From: an uncultured Ectothiorhodospiraceae bacterium | GTDB lineage: Bacteria; Pseudomonadota; Gammaproteobacteria; UBA6429; Thiohalophilaceae | Assembly (NCBI GenBank): GCA_947259575.1 | Contig: CAMYMU010000001.1 | Location: 1-64,000 of the forward strand | DNA length: 64,000 bases | Direction: 5' to 3' | Part shown: piece by piece, positions 25,652 to 34,928 of the stretch | Layout of the letters: every line of letters starts with the position of its first letter | Numbering within the stretch: the first letter of the stretch is position 1 | Made by a program: the position numbers and the translations under genes | Notes under the pieces: generated by a model | Databases searched by the model: none | Seen by the model: only the letters and a program-made list of their open reading frames with translations | Told to the model about the DNA's origin: nothing

Positions 25652-26860
25652 TTAGTTTAGATGTTTGGCAATCAACTCAGTCCAATGAATGACAGGGACC
25701 CGACTTTCAGAATTTAAGTGATGTTGGCAACCAATATTGGCGGTTAGAATATATTGCGGCGAGGAGGCCTGCAGCTTTTCCAGTTTGTCCTGCTTCAGAC
25801 TCTGTGAGAGGGCAGGCTGCAAAATAGAATAGGTACCCGCTGAACCGCAACACAAATGACTATCTTCAATTGGCACACATTCGCAACCTAATTTAGTGAG
25901 CATATCTTCAACCTGGGTTGAAAGTTTAAGTCCATGTTGCAGGGTACAAGGCGCATGGAAGGCAACCGTGACTGGTTCAGCTATTTTCAGTATTTCAATA
26001 TCTTGTTCTGAAATAAGCTCGCTAACATCTTTCACTAAGTTACTAATGGTATTGGCCTTGTCGGCATACTCGGGGTCATGATCGAGGTAGCGTCCATATT
26101 CTTTAAGCGTAATGCCACAACCACTTGCGTTAGAAACAATCGCATCACAACCGTTTTCAACATGCGGCCACCAGGCATCAATATTATTACGAATCGTTTT
26201 CAGTGCTTGTTTCTGCTTATTTAAGTGGTGAGAGATCGCGCCACAGCATTCAGTTTGCTTGAGGCTTATCGTGCTGATTCCCAACTGGTTAAGTACTTTG
26301 CGAGTTGCGATATTTATGTTCGGTTCCAGGGTTGGTTGCACACACCCCTCTAGCAGCAACACGGTTCGCTCATGTCGATCAAGCGGTAGTTGTTGAACCG
26401 GTTTGGGAGCGGTGACTTTTAGTGCTTTGGGTAAAATGAAATTTAGCTTGCAGGCCAGCCGATATAAGCGGTTAAAACGTTTTGGGTTAGACAGTACCCA
26501 GTGCAGTGCATTGCGTTTGATGTTATCGAGAAATGAACGATGAGTTCTTTTTTCAACAAAGTGGCGACCAAGATCCAGCAAACGCGAGTATTCGACCCCG
26601 GACGGGCAGGTGGTCTCACAACTGCGGCAGGTCAGACAGCGATCAAGATGCGATAAGGTCTTACGAGTTGGCTTTTCTCCTTCAAACACATTTTTCATCA
26701 AATAAATTCTGCCACGCGGGCTATCGAGCTCGTCGCCTAACAAACGATAGGTAGGACACGTTGCCGTACAAAAACCACAATGCACACAGGCCCGTAAGAT
26801 TTGATCGGCATGATGACCTTCGTAGGTATTAAGAATGTCTTCAGGAATATTTGTTTGCAC
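25652..26860 (-). CDS. glcF: Glycolate oxidase iron-sulfur subunit
   Basis: A 402-residue subunit with two N-terminal [4Fe-4S] ferredoxin-type motifs (CVHCGFCTATCP and CLTCRSCETTCP) and two CCG domains (CCGAISHH and CCGSAGTY). It passes electrons from the flavin subunit to the respiratory chain during glycolate oxidation to glyoxylate. It is third in a glcD-glcE-glcF order with gaps of 5 and 2 bases, clearly one operon. Length matches E. coli GlcF (407). Confidence 0.96.
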   Translation of the reverse strand: MQTNIPEDILNTYEGHHADQILRACVHCGFCTATCPTYRLLGDELDSPRGRIYLMKNVFEGEKPTRKTLSHLDRCLTCRSCETTCPSGVEYSRLLDLGRHFVEKRTHRSFLDNIKRNALHWVLSNPKRFNRLYRLACKLNFILPKALKVTAPKPVQQLPLDRHERTVLLLEGCVQPTLEPNINIATRKVLNQLGISTISLKQTECCGAISHHLNKQKQALKTIRNNIDAWWPHVENGCDAIVSNASGCGITLKEYGRYLDHDPEYADKANTISNLVKDVSELISEQDIEILKIAEPVTVAFHAPCTLQHGLKLSTQVEDMLTKLGCECVPIEDSHLCCGSAGTYSILQPALSQSLKQDKLEKLQASSPQYILTANIGCQHHLNSESRVPVIHWTELIAKHLN

Positions 26861-26862
26861 TG

Positions 26863-27921
26863 TCAGAATCCTTCATACATGCGATATGGATTAAACAGGC
26901 AGTGAGGATCCATAGCCAGTTTTACGTTCATATGTAGCTCGTGCAGTTTTCCTGAAATAGGATGAAAGACCAGGTCATTTTCTTCTGAATTTTTGAATAT
27001 CGTGGCGTGACCACCATGTTTATCAATCGTTTCACGGATAATATCTGGCGCCTGGTCACTGGCGAGCCAGCGTTGACCAGCGCGCCATTCAATGAGTTGC
27101 TCACCTAACAATTCCAGCGGTGGCGTTGCCGGCTTTAGAGACAAGCGCCATATTCTTTTCTTGCTACTAAAAAACGGATGGCTTTGATTATTAATGCTGG
27201 TCCAAAAATCACTGTCGTTTTCTAAGAGCTCGCCACCTAACATGTTCTGTGCTTTTGTTACACCCGATTCGGTTCCTGATAGGCGAACATATAATTGTTT
27301 ACCATCATAACAAGTTGCTGAGACAGGATAGGCCTGAGCACAGATCTTATTCACACGACTAATGGATGCCCGCTCGGTTAGTTCGAAACAGCTTGTCATC
27401 TCTACTTCCGGGCGGGGCAAGACCTTTAGTGACACATCCAGAATAATTCCCAGGGTACCCATTGAACCCACTAGCAGGCGTGATACATCATAGCCGGCGA
27501 CATTTTTCATCACCTCACCGCCGAACTTTAGAATCTCGCCATTACCATTAATCATCGATATGCCAAGTGTTGCATCACGTGCGGCGCCTGCAAAGGGACG
27601 GCGTGGTCCAGATAGGCCGGCTGCAATACAGCCACCCAGTGTTGTGTGTTCAGAGAAAGTGGGGGGTTCAAAAGCTAGCATTTGATTTTGTTCAGCCAGT
27701 ATGGATTCAATGGCTTGCAAACGGCTTCCACAACGGGCGCTGATGACCAACTCAGTCGGTTCGTAATGCACGACCCCGCTATGTTCTTTTACGGATAAGG
27801 CTTCACCGGTGATTTCATGTGCATAAAAGGTTTTACTGTTGCCCGCAGTGATCTGCATGGTGCGGCCATGTTCGATATTTTCTTTAACCCGTTGTTGTAA
27901 CAGCAGACTTTGATCAGACAT
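26863..27921 (-). CDS. glcE: Glycolate oxidase FAD-binding subunit
   Basis: A 352-residue FAD_binding_4 protein paired with GlcD. The FAD-binding part shows TLGGCIAAGLSGPRRP and GGEVMKNVAGYDVSRLLVGS, typical GlcE signatures. It is near the E. coli length (350). It sits between glcD and glcF with almost no spacing and lacks the C-terminal oxidase domain of GlcD, as expected. Confidence 0.95.
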   Translation of the reverse strand: MSDQSLLLQQRVKENIEHGRTMQITAGNSKTFYAHEITGEALSVKEHSGVVHYEPTELVISARCGSRLQAIESILAEQNQMLAFEPPTFSEHTTLGGCIAAGLSGPRRPFAGAARDATLGISMINGNGEILKFGGEVMKNVAGYDVSRLLVGSMGTLGIILDVSLKVLPRPEVEMTSCFELTERASISRVNKICAQAYPVSATCYDGKQLYVRLSGTESGVTKAQNMLGGELLENDSDFWTSINNQSHPFFSSKKRIWRLSLKPATPPLELLGEQLIEWRAGQRWLASDQAPDIIRETIDKHGGHATIFKNSEENDLVFHPISGKLHELHMNVKLAMDPHCLFNPYRMYEGF

Positions 27922-27926
27922 GGTAT

Positions 27927-29417
27927 TTAAAAGCGTTCAAGCTCAGGGTGAGGTAACTCGCCATTATGGACGTGCATGCGACCTAACTCGGCACAACGAT
28001 GCAGCGTGGGCACCGCTTTTCCAGGGTTTAGCAGGCCAGCCGGGTCGAAAGCAGCTTTGATTGCATGAAACTGTTTTAATTCGACTTGTCCGAATTGAAT
28101 ACACATTTGATTAATTTTTTCTACCCCCACTCCGTGCTCACCGGTGATGGTACCCCCGACTTCAACACAATATTCCAGAATCATCGCGCCGAACATCTCG
28201 GTGCGCTTTAATTCACCTTTCTTGTTAGCATCATAAAGAATGAGCGGGTGTAAGTTGCCATCGCCGGCATGAAATACGTTGGCGACGGGGAGATCAAATT
28301 TTTTCGATAGCTGATTAATTCTCTTTAACACTGCAGGTAATTGCTTGCGAGGGATAGTACCATCCATGCAATAGTAATCTGGCGCGAGTCGGCCCACCGC
28401 AGGGAAAGCAGACTTGCGACCTTGCCAGAGTTGTAAACGCTCCTGTTCGGATTCAGAGATACGAATATCAGAGGCGTGATGTTCAAGCATAATCTTTTTA
28501 ACCCGCTTGATGAGTTCGACTACTTCTTCGGTGTTGCCATCGAGTTCACAAAGTAATATTGCCGCGGCCTGAATTGGGTAACCTACGTTGGCAAAGTCTT
28601 CGGCTGCCTGAATCGCAAGGTTGTCCATCATCTCTAAGCCTGCGGGGATAATGCCAGCGGCAATAATTGCAGCCACCGCTTTGCCAGCTTGTTCAACGTC
28701 ATTAAAAGCTGCGAGTAATACTTTGGCATGCTCAGGGATGGGTAACAGATTCACGGTAATATCAACAACAATGCCGAGCAAGCCCTCCGAGCCATTAAAC
28801 AAAGCAAGCAAGTCAAAACCGGGTCCGTCAAAACCACTACCGCCGAAGGTGACCAACTCACCATCCATGGTAACAATGGTAATTTGTTGGACATTGTTAA
28901 CGGTTAAACCGTATTTGAGACAGTGCACACCGCCGGAATTTTCGGCGACGTTACCGCCGATACTACAGGCAATTTGTGAAGAAGGGTCGGGGGCATAATA
29001 AAGTCCGTGTGGTTTGGCAGCATTACTGATCGCCTGATTGGTGACGCCGGGTTGTACACGGGCGGTACAATTTACTGGGTCGATCTCGAGTATCGAATTG
29101 AACTTGGCCAGACTAAGTAGTAAGCAATTATCTCTCGGCAGGGCACCGCCAGAAAGTCCGGTACCAGCACCTCGGGCAATCACGGGTACCTCGTGCGCAG
29201 AACAGATTCTCAGGATCGCTTGAATTTGTTCGATGGTCTCGGGCAGAGCGATAACCCAGGGGGGGACGCGATAAGCCGAGAGCCCGTCACACTCGTAGGG
29301 ACGTGTATCTTCGGGATCGAATAACACCGCCTCTTTTGGAAGGATCAGTCCCAGGCTATGGACCAAACTTTCTTTGCTAATGTTACTTTTCTTGATGAGA
29401 CCATCATATATAGGCAT
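27927..29417 (-). CDS. glcD: Glycolate oxidase flavoprotein subunit
   Basis: The catalytic FAD subunit oxidising glycolate (or D-lactate-like 2-hydroxyacids) to glyoxylate. The FAD-binding domain has RGAGTGLSGGALP and GNVAENSGGVHCLKYG, and the C-terminal domain has VFHAGDGNLHP and GEHGVGVEK. The frame is open from 29474, but MPIYDGLIKKSN at 29417 lines up with the E. coli GlcD N-terminus; neither start has a strong ribosome binding site. It is first in the glcDEF operon. No glcC regulator or malate synthase gene is adjacent. Confidence 0.95.
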   Translation of the reverse strand: MPIYDGLIKKSNISKESLVHSLGLILPKEAVLFDPEDTRPYECDGLSAYRVPPWVIALPETIEQIQAILRICSAHEVPVIARGAGTGLSGGALPRDNCLLLSLAKFNSILEIDPVNCTARVQPGVTNQAISNAAKPHGLYYAPDPSSQIACSIGGNVAENSGGVHCLKYGLTVNNVQQITIVTMDGELVTFGGSGFDGPGFDLLALFNGSEGLLGIVVDITVNLLPIPEHAKVLLAAFNDVEQAGKAVAAIIAAGIIPAGLEMMDNLAIQAAEDFANVGYPIQAAAILLCELDGNTEEVVELIKRVKKIMLEHHASDIRISESEQERLQLWQGRKSAFPAVGRLAPDYYCMDGTIPRKQLPAVLKRINQLSKKFDLPVANVFHAGDGNLHPLILYDANKKGELKRTEMFGAMILEYCVEVGGTITGEHGVGVEKINQMCIQFGQVELKQFHAIKAAFDPAGLLNPGKAVPTLHRCAELGRMHVHNGELPHPELERF

Positions 29418-29536
29418 TAGTAAATCATACCCAGAGTGAGGCGATAAAACCACTAATGGGTTTTTTACCAACACGTATAGCGTGGGTATATACCATTAAG
29501 GCTTATGGTAATATGCAGGGCTTGGGGGATTGTTGA

Positions 29537-29920
29537 ATGTTTCGTATATTGTTTGTTTTGATTCTCTTTGCAGCAACGTGTGCCGTAGGACTGTACCTGC
29601 CGCATTTCAAGGGGATGGATTTTTTTGCGATCTTGTTGATGCTGTTGGCGGGGCTCCTGGTTGGTTTTGCACTTGCGGATGGCCGATTTGATAAAATTAT
29701 CATTGAACTGGTCGTAGCCGTCGGTTTTGTTGCGCTAACTATGCTCGGTATGTGGAAATCGGCCTGGTTAATTCCTCTGGGGTTTGTTTTGCATGCCGCC
29801 TGGTGCCTGGTACACCATTACTCGTTCATCGGCGCGAGAATTCGCTCCTGGTTTTCACCACTATGCGCACTGTACTCTATATTAATAGCTGGATTTGTTT
29901 ACGGGCGTTTCTTTTTCTGA
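29537..29920 (+). CDS. Small multi-pass membrane protein (127 aa)
   Basis: Unrecognised. Four hydrophobic segments can be drawn (about residues 3-22, 29-46, 55-85 and 108-126), joined by short loops with GRFDK and HHYSF. It is probably an inner-membrane protein. It is the first gene of a likely operon with hslR (10-base gap) and the Nudix gene, and divergent from glcD. No catalytic motif is visible. Confidence 0.75.
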   Translation: MFRILFVLILFAATCAVGLYLPHFKGMDFFAILLMLLAGLLVGFALADGRFDKIIIELVVAVGFVALTMLGMWKSAWLIPLGFVLHAAWCLVHHYSFIGARIRSWFSPLCALYSILIAGFVYGRFFF

Positions 29921-29930
29921 ATAAACAACG

Positions 29931-30305
29931 ATGATACGTTTAGACAAATGGTTATGGGCAGCACGGTTTTATAAAACCCGCTCGATGGCGACGGATGCCG
30001 TCAATGGCGGCCACGTGCATGTGAACAGCCAGCGATGTAAAGCATCGAAAAATGTTCAGCTTGGTGATGAGATCCGAATCAAGAAGAGTGGCACACAGTT
30101 TATTGTTGTGGTCGAAATGCTTTCGGAAAAACGGGGCTCGGCAACACAAGCCAGAGAGTTATATAGCGAAACAGAGCAGAGTATCGAACAACGCGAGCTA
30201 TCAAGTGTGCAGCGAAAATTAAATGCGCTGGCCAATCCACACCCAACACGCAAACCCGACAAACGACAGCGCAGGCAGTTAAGAGCATGGCAGGATAAGA
30301 CATGA
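29931..30305 (+). CDS. hslR: Hsp15-type ribosome-associated S4 RNA-binding protein
   Basis: A 124-residue S4-domain protein. The N-terminal RLDKWLWAARFYKTRSMATD is the HslR/Hsp15 signature, and the basic C-terminal tail (RKPDKRQRRQLRAW) is typical. In E. coli Hsp15 is a heat-shock protein that binds 50S subunits carrying nascent chains released prematurely and helps recycle them. I found no sigma-32 promoter directly upstream. Its stop overlaps the Nudix start by 4 bases, so translation is coupled. Confidence 0.93.
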   Translation: MIRLDKWLWAARFYKTRSMATDAVNGGHVHVNSQRCKASKNVQLGDEIRIKKSGTQFIVVVEMLSEKRGSATQARELYSETEQSIEQRELSSVQRKLNALANPHPTRKPDKRQRRQLRAWQDKT

Positions 30306-30754
30306 CAAAACCAGTCACCCCATTATTGGCTGCGGATGCCATCATCGAAATGATCAATGAGCCAGGCCGCCCCATCGTCCTGATCGAAAGAATGAATATT
30401 CCCTATGGTTGGGCGATCCCAGGTGGTTTTGTCGATATTGGTGAGACCGTGGAAGCGGCCGCAGTCAGAGAGGCGAAAGAAGAGACCTGTCTGGATGTCG
30501 AATTAACCGGGCTTTTAGGGATTTATTCCAATCCAGAACGGGACACGAGAGGCCATATTGTTACGGCAACCTATGTGGCTCAGTCCACTGGTACCCCAAA
30601 AGCGGCCGATGATGCAAAAAACCTGGATCTTTTTACCCTGGATCGTTTACCTTCCCCGCTGGCCTTTGACCATGAACTGGTCCTGGCCGACTATAAGCGA
30701 TATCGTGAGCAGGCCGCTAAGCAGCCAATAGTAGCGCCATTACGGTTGAAGTAA
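30302..30754 (+). CDS. Nudix hydrolase
   Basis: A 150-residue Nudix-fold pyrophosphohydrolase, probably of the ADP-ribose/NADH pyrophosphatase-like branch. The Nudix box starts at Gly42 (GFVDIGE) and continues REAKEETCL. The usual G in REUxEExGU is replaced by Cys63, while the metal-binding glutamates are intact. The substrate cannot be read from sequence. It overlaps hslR by 4 bases (ATGA). Confidence 0.9.
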   Translation: MTKPVTPLLAADAIIEMINEPGRPIVLIERMNIPYGWAIPGGFVDIGETVEAAAVREAKEETCLDVELTGLLGIYSNPERDTRGHIVTATYVAQSTGTPKAADDAKNLDLFTLDRLPSPLAFDHELVLADYKRYREQAAKQPIVAPLRLK

Positions 30755-30789
30755 ATATTGAAGAATTTAAAGCAAATAAAGAGGCAGCT

Positions 30790-31152
30790 ATGGCAACTGT
30801 AGATTTAACGGTAGAAAATTTTGTAGACACCATAACCAACAACGATATTGTGATTGTTGACTTCTGGGCACCCTGGTGTGGACCTTGCCAGTCTTTCGGT
30901 CCGATTTATGAAGAACTCTCTGAGCAGCATGACAATGTAGTGTTCGCTAAGGTCAATACCGAAGACCAACAAGAACTGGGTGCACGGTTTCAGATCCGTT
31001 CAATTCCGACATTAATGTTGTTCCGTGAGCAGATTATTTTGTATCAAGAGGCTGGTGCACTGGGTAAAGCCGATCTAGCCAAATTGGTTGAGCAAGCGGT
31101 ATCGCTTGATATGGCCGAAGTTAAAAAGTCGATTGAAGAAAGTGCAGAGTAA
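30790..31152 (+). CDS. Thioredoxin-like protein, CGPC active site
   Basis: A 120-residue cytoplasmic thioredoxin fold with FWAPWCGPCQSFG (Cys30, Cys33) and the cis-proline in RSIPTLMLF. There is no signal peptide. It is slightly longer than TrxA (about 108), with an acidic C-terminal tail (AEVKKSIEESAE). This looks like a thioredoxin-family disulfide reductase distinct from the housekeeping TrxA, which I would expect elsewhere. It lies 35 bases after the Nudix gene, probably in the same transcript. Confidence 0.92.
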   Translation: MATVDLTVENFVDTITNNDIVIVDFWAPWCGPCQSFGPIYEELSEQHDNVVFAKVNTEDQQELGARFQIRSIPTLMLFREQIILYQEAGALGKADLAKLVEQAVSLDMAEVKKSIEESAE

Positions 31153-31210
31153 ACTATTTAATATAACTGGTTTGCTTTATCCATGCGCATAGAGTGTGGA
31201 CAGAAATCTG

Positions 31211-31238
31211 AAACGCCCGATGGAAACATTGGGCGTTT
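31211..31238. terminator. Hairpin without T-run, weak terminator candidate
   Basis: AAACGCCC and GGGCGTTT form a perfect 8-bp stem around a 12-base loop between the thioredoxin and the Cys-cluster protein genes. It is followed by GCATATG, not a T-run, so it could be a partial terminator or a 3'-end stabiliser. Confidence 0.45.
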
Positions 31239-31259
31239 GCATATGAAGAGAAAGTTTTC

Positions 31260-31640
31260 GTGAAAGCATGTAATCAGTGTGGAAAGTGTTGCATCAATTA
31301 CAGCAACGGAGGGTTGTCAGCATCCGTCAGTGAAATAGAAGCCTGGGAGGACAAGCGACCCGATATCATGCGTTATGTAAGTGAAGGCAAGATCTGGGTC
31401 GATCCCGACACCGGTGAGCAACTCACGCGCTGCCCCTGGCTAAGAAAAGAAAGCAATCAAGAAAAATATAGCTGCGATATCTATGATGACCGCCCCAGCG
31501 ATTGCCGCTACTACCCAGTTACCATTGAAGACATGATTAAAGACGAATGTGAAATGTTAGAAGCGAATGACCTTGCCAAACCTAAACTGGCGCAGAAGCG
31601 ACTGAATAAGCTTATGGCTAATGACCGGCCAGCTTATTAA
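31260..31640 (+). CDS. YkgJ-type cysteine cluster protein
   Basis: A 126-residue protein of the zinc- or iron-chelating CxxCxxCC family. The N-terminus has CNQCGKCC (Cys4, 7, 10, 11), with later RCPWL and CDIYDDRPSDCRYYP completing the ligand set. The family binds a metal or iron-sulfur cluster; function is unknown in bacteria. The start is GTG at 31260; GAAGAGAAAG upstream could serve as ribosome binding site. Confidence 0.88.
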   Translation: MKACNQCGKCCINYSNGGLSASVSEIEAWEDKRPDIMRYVSEGKIWVDPDTGEQLTRCPWLRKESNQEKYSCDIYDDRPSDCRYYPVTIEDMIKDECEMLEANDLAKPKLAQKRLNKLMANDRPAY

Positions 31641-31663
31641 TTCTTCAATAGAAATAAACTAGT

Positions 31664-32104
31664 ATGAATGAGAGTAAAAATAAACTAATCGTTCTAGGCC
31701 AAACTGTTGTGGCTGTAATTGCCGCTTTCTTTGGCTTTGTGTTGGTTCAAGATGCAGTTTTTGCCGTCTACTTAAAAATTAATAATGGTATTTATCCGCC
31801 TTTCATGCCTGAATTTGTTGATACTATAAGCTTTTATATTGGCGGCTTTATAGCTGGAACTTTAGCGATCTTCATCTTGTTTCGAGTCAAATATAAGGTT
31901 CAGATTACATTAGCAATAATATTTTGTATTTTTCTATCACTATTAAAATTACGCTATGATGTGCAACCAGAAATTACAGTGCAGATATTACCCTACGAGG
32001 TAATTTTAGGTGGTGGATTACTGGTTGTAATTTATGCGGCTGTTACAAAGTATATGGCTGCTAACAAGTCATCCAAATCGACGCCAAAAGGCGGTGCGAT
32101 TTGA
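31664..32104 (+). CDS. Hypothetical membrane protein (146 aa)
   Basis: Unrecognised. Four hydrophobic segments (about 8-30, 56-76, 80-97 and 107-128) predict an inner-membrane protein. The tail (NKSSKSTPKGGAI) is polar. It follows the Cys-cluster gene by 23 bases and may be co-transcribed, and it is convergent with the HerA-like ATPase gene. The codon usage is AT-richer than in surrounding genes. Confidence 0.7.
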   Translation: MNESKNKLIVLGQTVVAVIAAFFGFVLVQDAVFAVYLKINNGIYPPFMPEFVDTISFYIGGFIAGTLAIFILFRVKYKVQITLAIIFCIFLSLLKLRYDVQPEITVQILPYEVILGGGLLVVIYAAVTKYMAANKSSKSTPKGGAI

Positions 32105-32147
32105 TTCAAACGTTACAGATTCTAAATGACTTCTCAATTCTTGTTGT

Positions 32148-33620
32148 TTAGCGTCCGCCTAATAATGAACCCATAATCCCGCGAATAATACGCCGACCTA
32201 ATGTGCTGCCGATCGAGCGTGCTGCACTTTTGAGCATTGCTTCACCGACACTCTGTCGTCGTGAGCGCGAGCGCGTGGAGCGTTGTTTTACTTCAACATT
32301 TTTTTGTTCAGCTTTTTCGGCAGCCTGCATGCGTTGTTCATCTTCGCTGCGTTTCTTTAACACTTCATGAGCGGACTCTCTATCGATGGTTTCATCATAG
32401 CGTCCTTTGAGGGGAGAGCGATTGATAACAGTCTCACGTTCTTGTTGTGTTAATGGACCAATACGAGAGTGCGGCGGACATATTAATACTTGCTCGACCG
32501 GAGTAGGGCTGCCTTTATCATCTAATATAGATACCAGAGCTTCACCGGTACCAAGTTCAGTAATCGCCTTAACCGTATCGATATCAGGATTAGTTCGAAA
32601 TGTTTGCGCGGCAGATTTAACGGCTTTTTGATCGCGGGGGGTAAATGCACGTAACGCGTGTTGTATGCGTGTGCCTAACTGTCCTAAAATTTCATCGGGA
32701 ATGTCTAGAGGGTTTTGGCTAATAAAATAAACGCCTACGCCTTTTGAGCGAATCAATCGAACGACTTGTTCTATTTTTTCAAGCAATGCTTTGGGTGCGT
32801 CATCAAATAACATGTGCGCTTCATCAAAAAACAATACCAGCTTTGGTTTATCGGCATCGCCGATTTCGGGCAATTGTTCAAACAACTCTGCTAGCAACCA
32901 AAGCAAGAACGTCGCGTATAAACGTGGTGACTTTGACATTAAGCGAGTGACATCAAGCACACTGATTACTCCGCGGCCACTGAAGTCGGTAATCATTAAA
33001 TCATTAAGATTCAGGGCTGGCTCACCAAAAAAATGTTCGGCACCTTGTTCTTCCAGGACCAAAAATTTTCGTTGTATAGCGCCAATGCTCGCAGATGACA
33101 TATTGCCATACTCACTACTTAACTCTTTGCGATTTTCACGTAACCAGTCTAACAGGCTACGTAAGTCTTTAAGATCTAATAGCATCAAACCATTGTCATC
33201 GGCAAAATCAAAGGCGCTGTAGAGTACACCGGTTTGTGTATCATTCAAGTCAAGCAGATTAGACAGCATCAGTGGACCAATATCAGATATCGTCGTGCGC
33301 ACAGGATGTCCCGCGCTGGCAAACATATCCCAGAACAAAGTTGGGTTGGCCTCGTTGGAAAAATTATTCAGCCCTATTGTTTGCAAACGTGACTGAACTT
33401 TGTCGTTCATGGTTCCCGCTTCTGCCAAGCCAGATAAGTCGCCTTTTATATCTGCTAAAAACACCGGCACGCCATTGCGTGAAAAGTTTTCCGCTAACAC
33501 TTGTAAGCTAACTGTTTTTCCGGTGCCGGTTGCACCTGCAATCAAGCCATGTCGATTGGCCATGCGCAGATTAAGATTAACCTGTTTATCTTTGTTGCCA
33601 CCAATGCATATGTTTGTCAT
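32148..33620 (-). CDS. HerA-like ATPase (DUF853, YjgR type)
   Basis: A 490-residue FtsK/HerA-clade P-loop ATPase. Walker A is GATGTGKTVSLQVL near residue 31, Walker B is KLVLFFDEAHMLF near 264, and a sensor-like YFISQNPLDIPDEILGQLG lies further on. The C-terminal part is basic and low in complexity (KQRSTRSRSRRQS), then glycine-rich. E. coli YjgR is the relative; its role is unknown, although HerA relatives act as DNA translocases. It lies 6 bases after the MscS-type channel gene in the same direction, so the two are probably one transcript. Confidence 0.92.
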   Translation of the reverse strand: MTNICIGGNKDKQVNLNLRMANRHGLIAGATGTGKTVSLQVLAENFSRNGVPVFLADIKGDLSGLAEAGTMNDKVQSRLQTIGLNNFSNEANPTLFWDMFASAGHPVRTTISDIGPLMLSNLLDLNDTQTGVLYSAFDFADDNGLMLLDLKDLRSLLDWLRENRKELSSEYGNMSSASIGAIQRKFLVLEEQGAEHFFGEPALNLNDLMITDFSGRGVISVLDVTRLMSKSPRLYATFLLWLLAELFEQLPEIGDADKPKLVLFFDEAHMLFDDAPKALLEKIEQVVRLIRSKGVGVYFISQNPLDIPDEILGQLGTRIQHALRAFTPRDQKAVKSAAQTFRTNPDIDTVKAITELGTGEALVSILDDKGSPTPVEQVLICPPHSRIGPLTQQERETVINRSPLKGRYDETIDRESAHEVLKKRSEDEQRMQAAEKAEQKNVEVKQRSTRSRSRRQSVGEAMLKSAARSIGSTLGRRIIRGIMGSLLGGR

Positions 33621-33626
33621 CGTGGT

Positions 33627-34688
33627 TTAGCCTTGTTTAGTTTCGATGGTGTATAAGGTTTGGGTAGGGAACGCGAACTCAAGTCCATTGGCATTAAACT
33701 GCCGTAGGATTTCAAGGTTGATTTGAGTTTGCACGTCGGCAATCGCTTCACCACTTTTAATATAATAGATAAACAGAATATTCATCGCGAAATCACCAAA
33801 GGCATTAAACGATAATACGGTTTTCTCTTCCGTACTGGCGTTGGCTCCGTTTATCTCTTTGAGAATCACCATCGCCTGTTCCATTTGCTCCGCGGTGGTG
33901 TCGTAGGTGAGTCCGAGATTCAGCACAATTTTGCGTGAAGGTTCCTGTGAGACATTTTCGACTGGCGCGTCGGTAAACGTCGAGTTGGGAATAGTGACAA
34001 TACGTCCTTCAAGGGTACGCAGTCGTGTACTGCGGACACCAATTTCTATAATGGTTCCATCGTAGCCGTCTATTTTAACGCGATCATTAATGCGAAACGG
34101 TTGATCCGCAAAGATCGTAAAACCACCGAATATATTGGATACCGTATCTTTGGCAGCCATCGCCAGGGCTAAACCACCAATACCCAGTCCAGCGAGAATC
34201 GCGCCAACATTATAGCCGGCATTATTCAGGCCAATGACGATGGCCATCACCCAGATGATCAAGCGTACGCCTTTACGCAGGATTGGCATTAATTGATCAT
34301 CGAGGTCATTTTCGGTTTTTTCTGACCAGGGTAATAGAATGCTTTCGTAAAACGCTTCAAACAGACGTACCAATAACCAACCGATCAGGATCGCAAGAAT
34401 AATATGCAGAGAATTGTGGATAGCACTTGCAAACGACTCAGGTAGTTTCAATAAAGTGAAGGCAAACCATATTCCGCTGGCGATTAACATAAATACGATA
34501 GGTTCTTCGACCAGATCAACAATAATGTCATCAAGCTTGTTTTTGGTCTTGGCAGTAAATGCCTTGATGATTTTAGAGAATAGCCAGTAAACCGCCTTAC
34601 CCAACAAAACGACAAATAGAATTATGCCGAGTGAAATAAGCCATTCCTGAACGGTGTTGCCGTAGTAAGTGGTATTCAGAAATTCCAT
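33627..34688 (-). CDS. MscS-family mechanosensitive channel
   Basis: A 353-residue small-conductance mechanosensitive channel. Four to five membrane helices cover residues about 15-160, and the pore-lining helix with Gly/Ala packing (AILAGLGIGGLALAMAAKD) is near 165. The cytoplasmic beta domain begins GGFTIFADQPFRINDRVKI and ends in the MscS C-terminal alpha/beta domain. It should release solutes on osmotic downshock. Upstream lies a 240-base gap with no recognised gene. Confidence 0.93.
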   Translation of the reverse strand: MEFLNTTYYGNTVQEWLISLGIILFVVLLGKAVYWLFSKIIKAFTAKTKNKLDDIIVDLVEEPIVFMLIASGIWFAFTLLKLPESFASAIHNSLHIILAILIGWLLVRLFEAFYESILLPWSEKTENDLDDQLMPILRKGVRLIIWVMAIVIGLNNAGYNVGAILAGLGIGGLALAMAAKDTVSNIFGGFTIFADQPFRINDRVKIDGYDGTIIEIGVRSTRLRTLEGRIVTIPNSTFTDAPVENVSQEPSRKIVLNLGLTYDTTAEQMEQAMVILKEINGANASTEEKTVLSFNAFGDFAMNILFIYYIKSGEAIADVQTQINLEILRQFNANGLEFAFPTQTLYTIETKQG

Positions 34689-34928
34689 CTGTGACTCCCT
34701 TTTTTTGATAATTTGTTATTTTTCTAGTCGCCAATTATACAATGAAAAATGCCAGATACGTATATTCACGTGAATCAATAAGAAATGACTAATACTTGGT
34801 CCTGATAATCTAGATGGGCAATCTACATGTCATTATTATCACAGGATTTAATAAGAGAAAGCATGAACTTCAGGGATTAACTTCGCGAGACACGGGAGGT
34901 ATCGTATATCTAGCTTGGAGGACTATAA

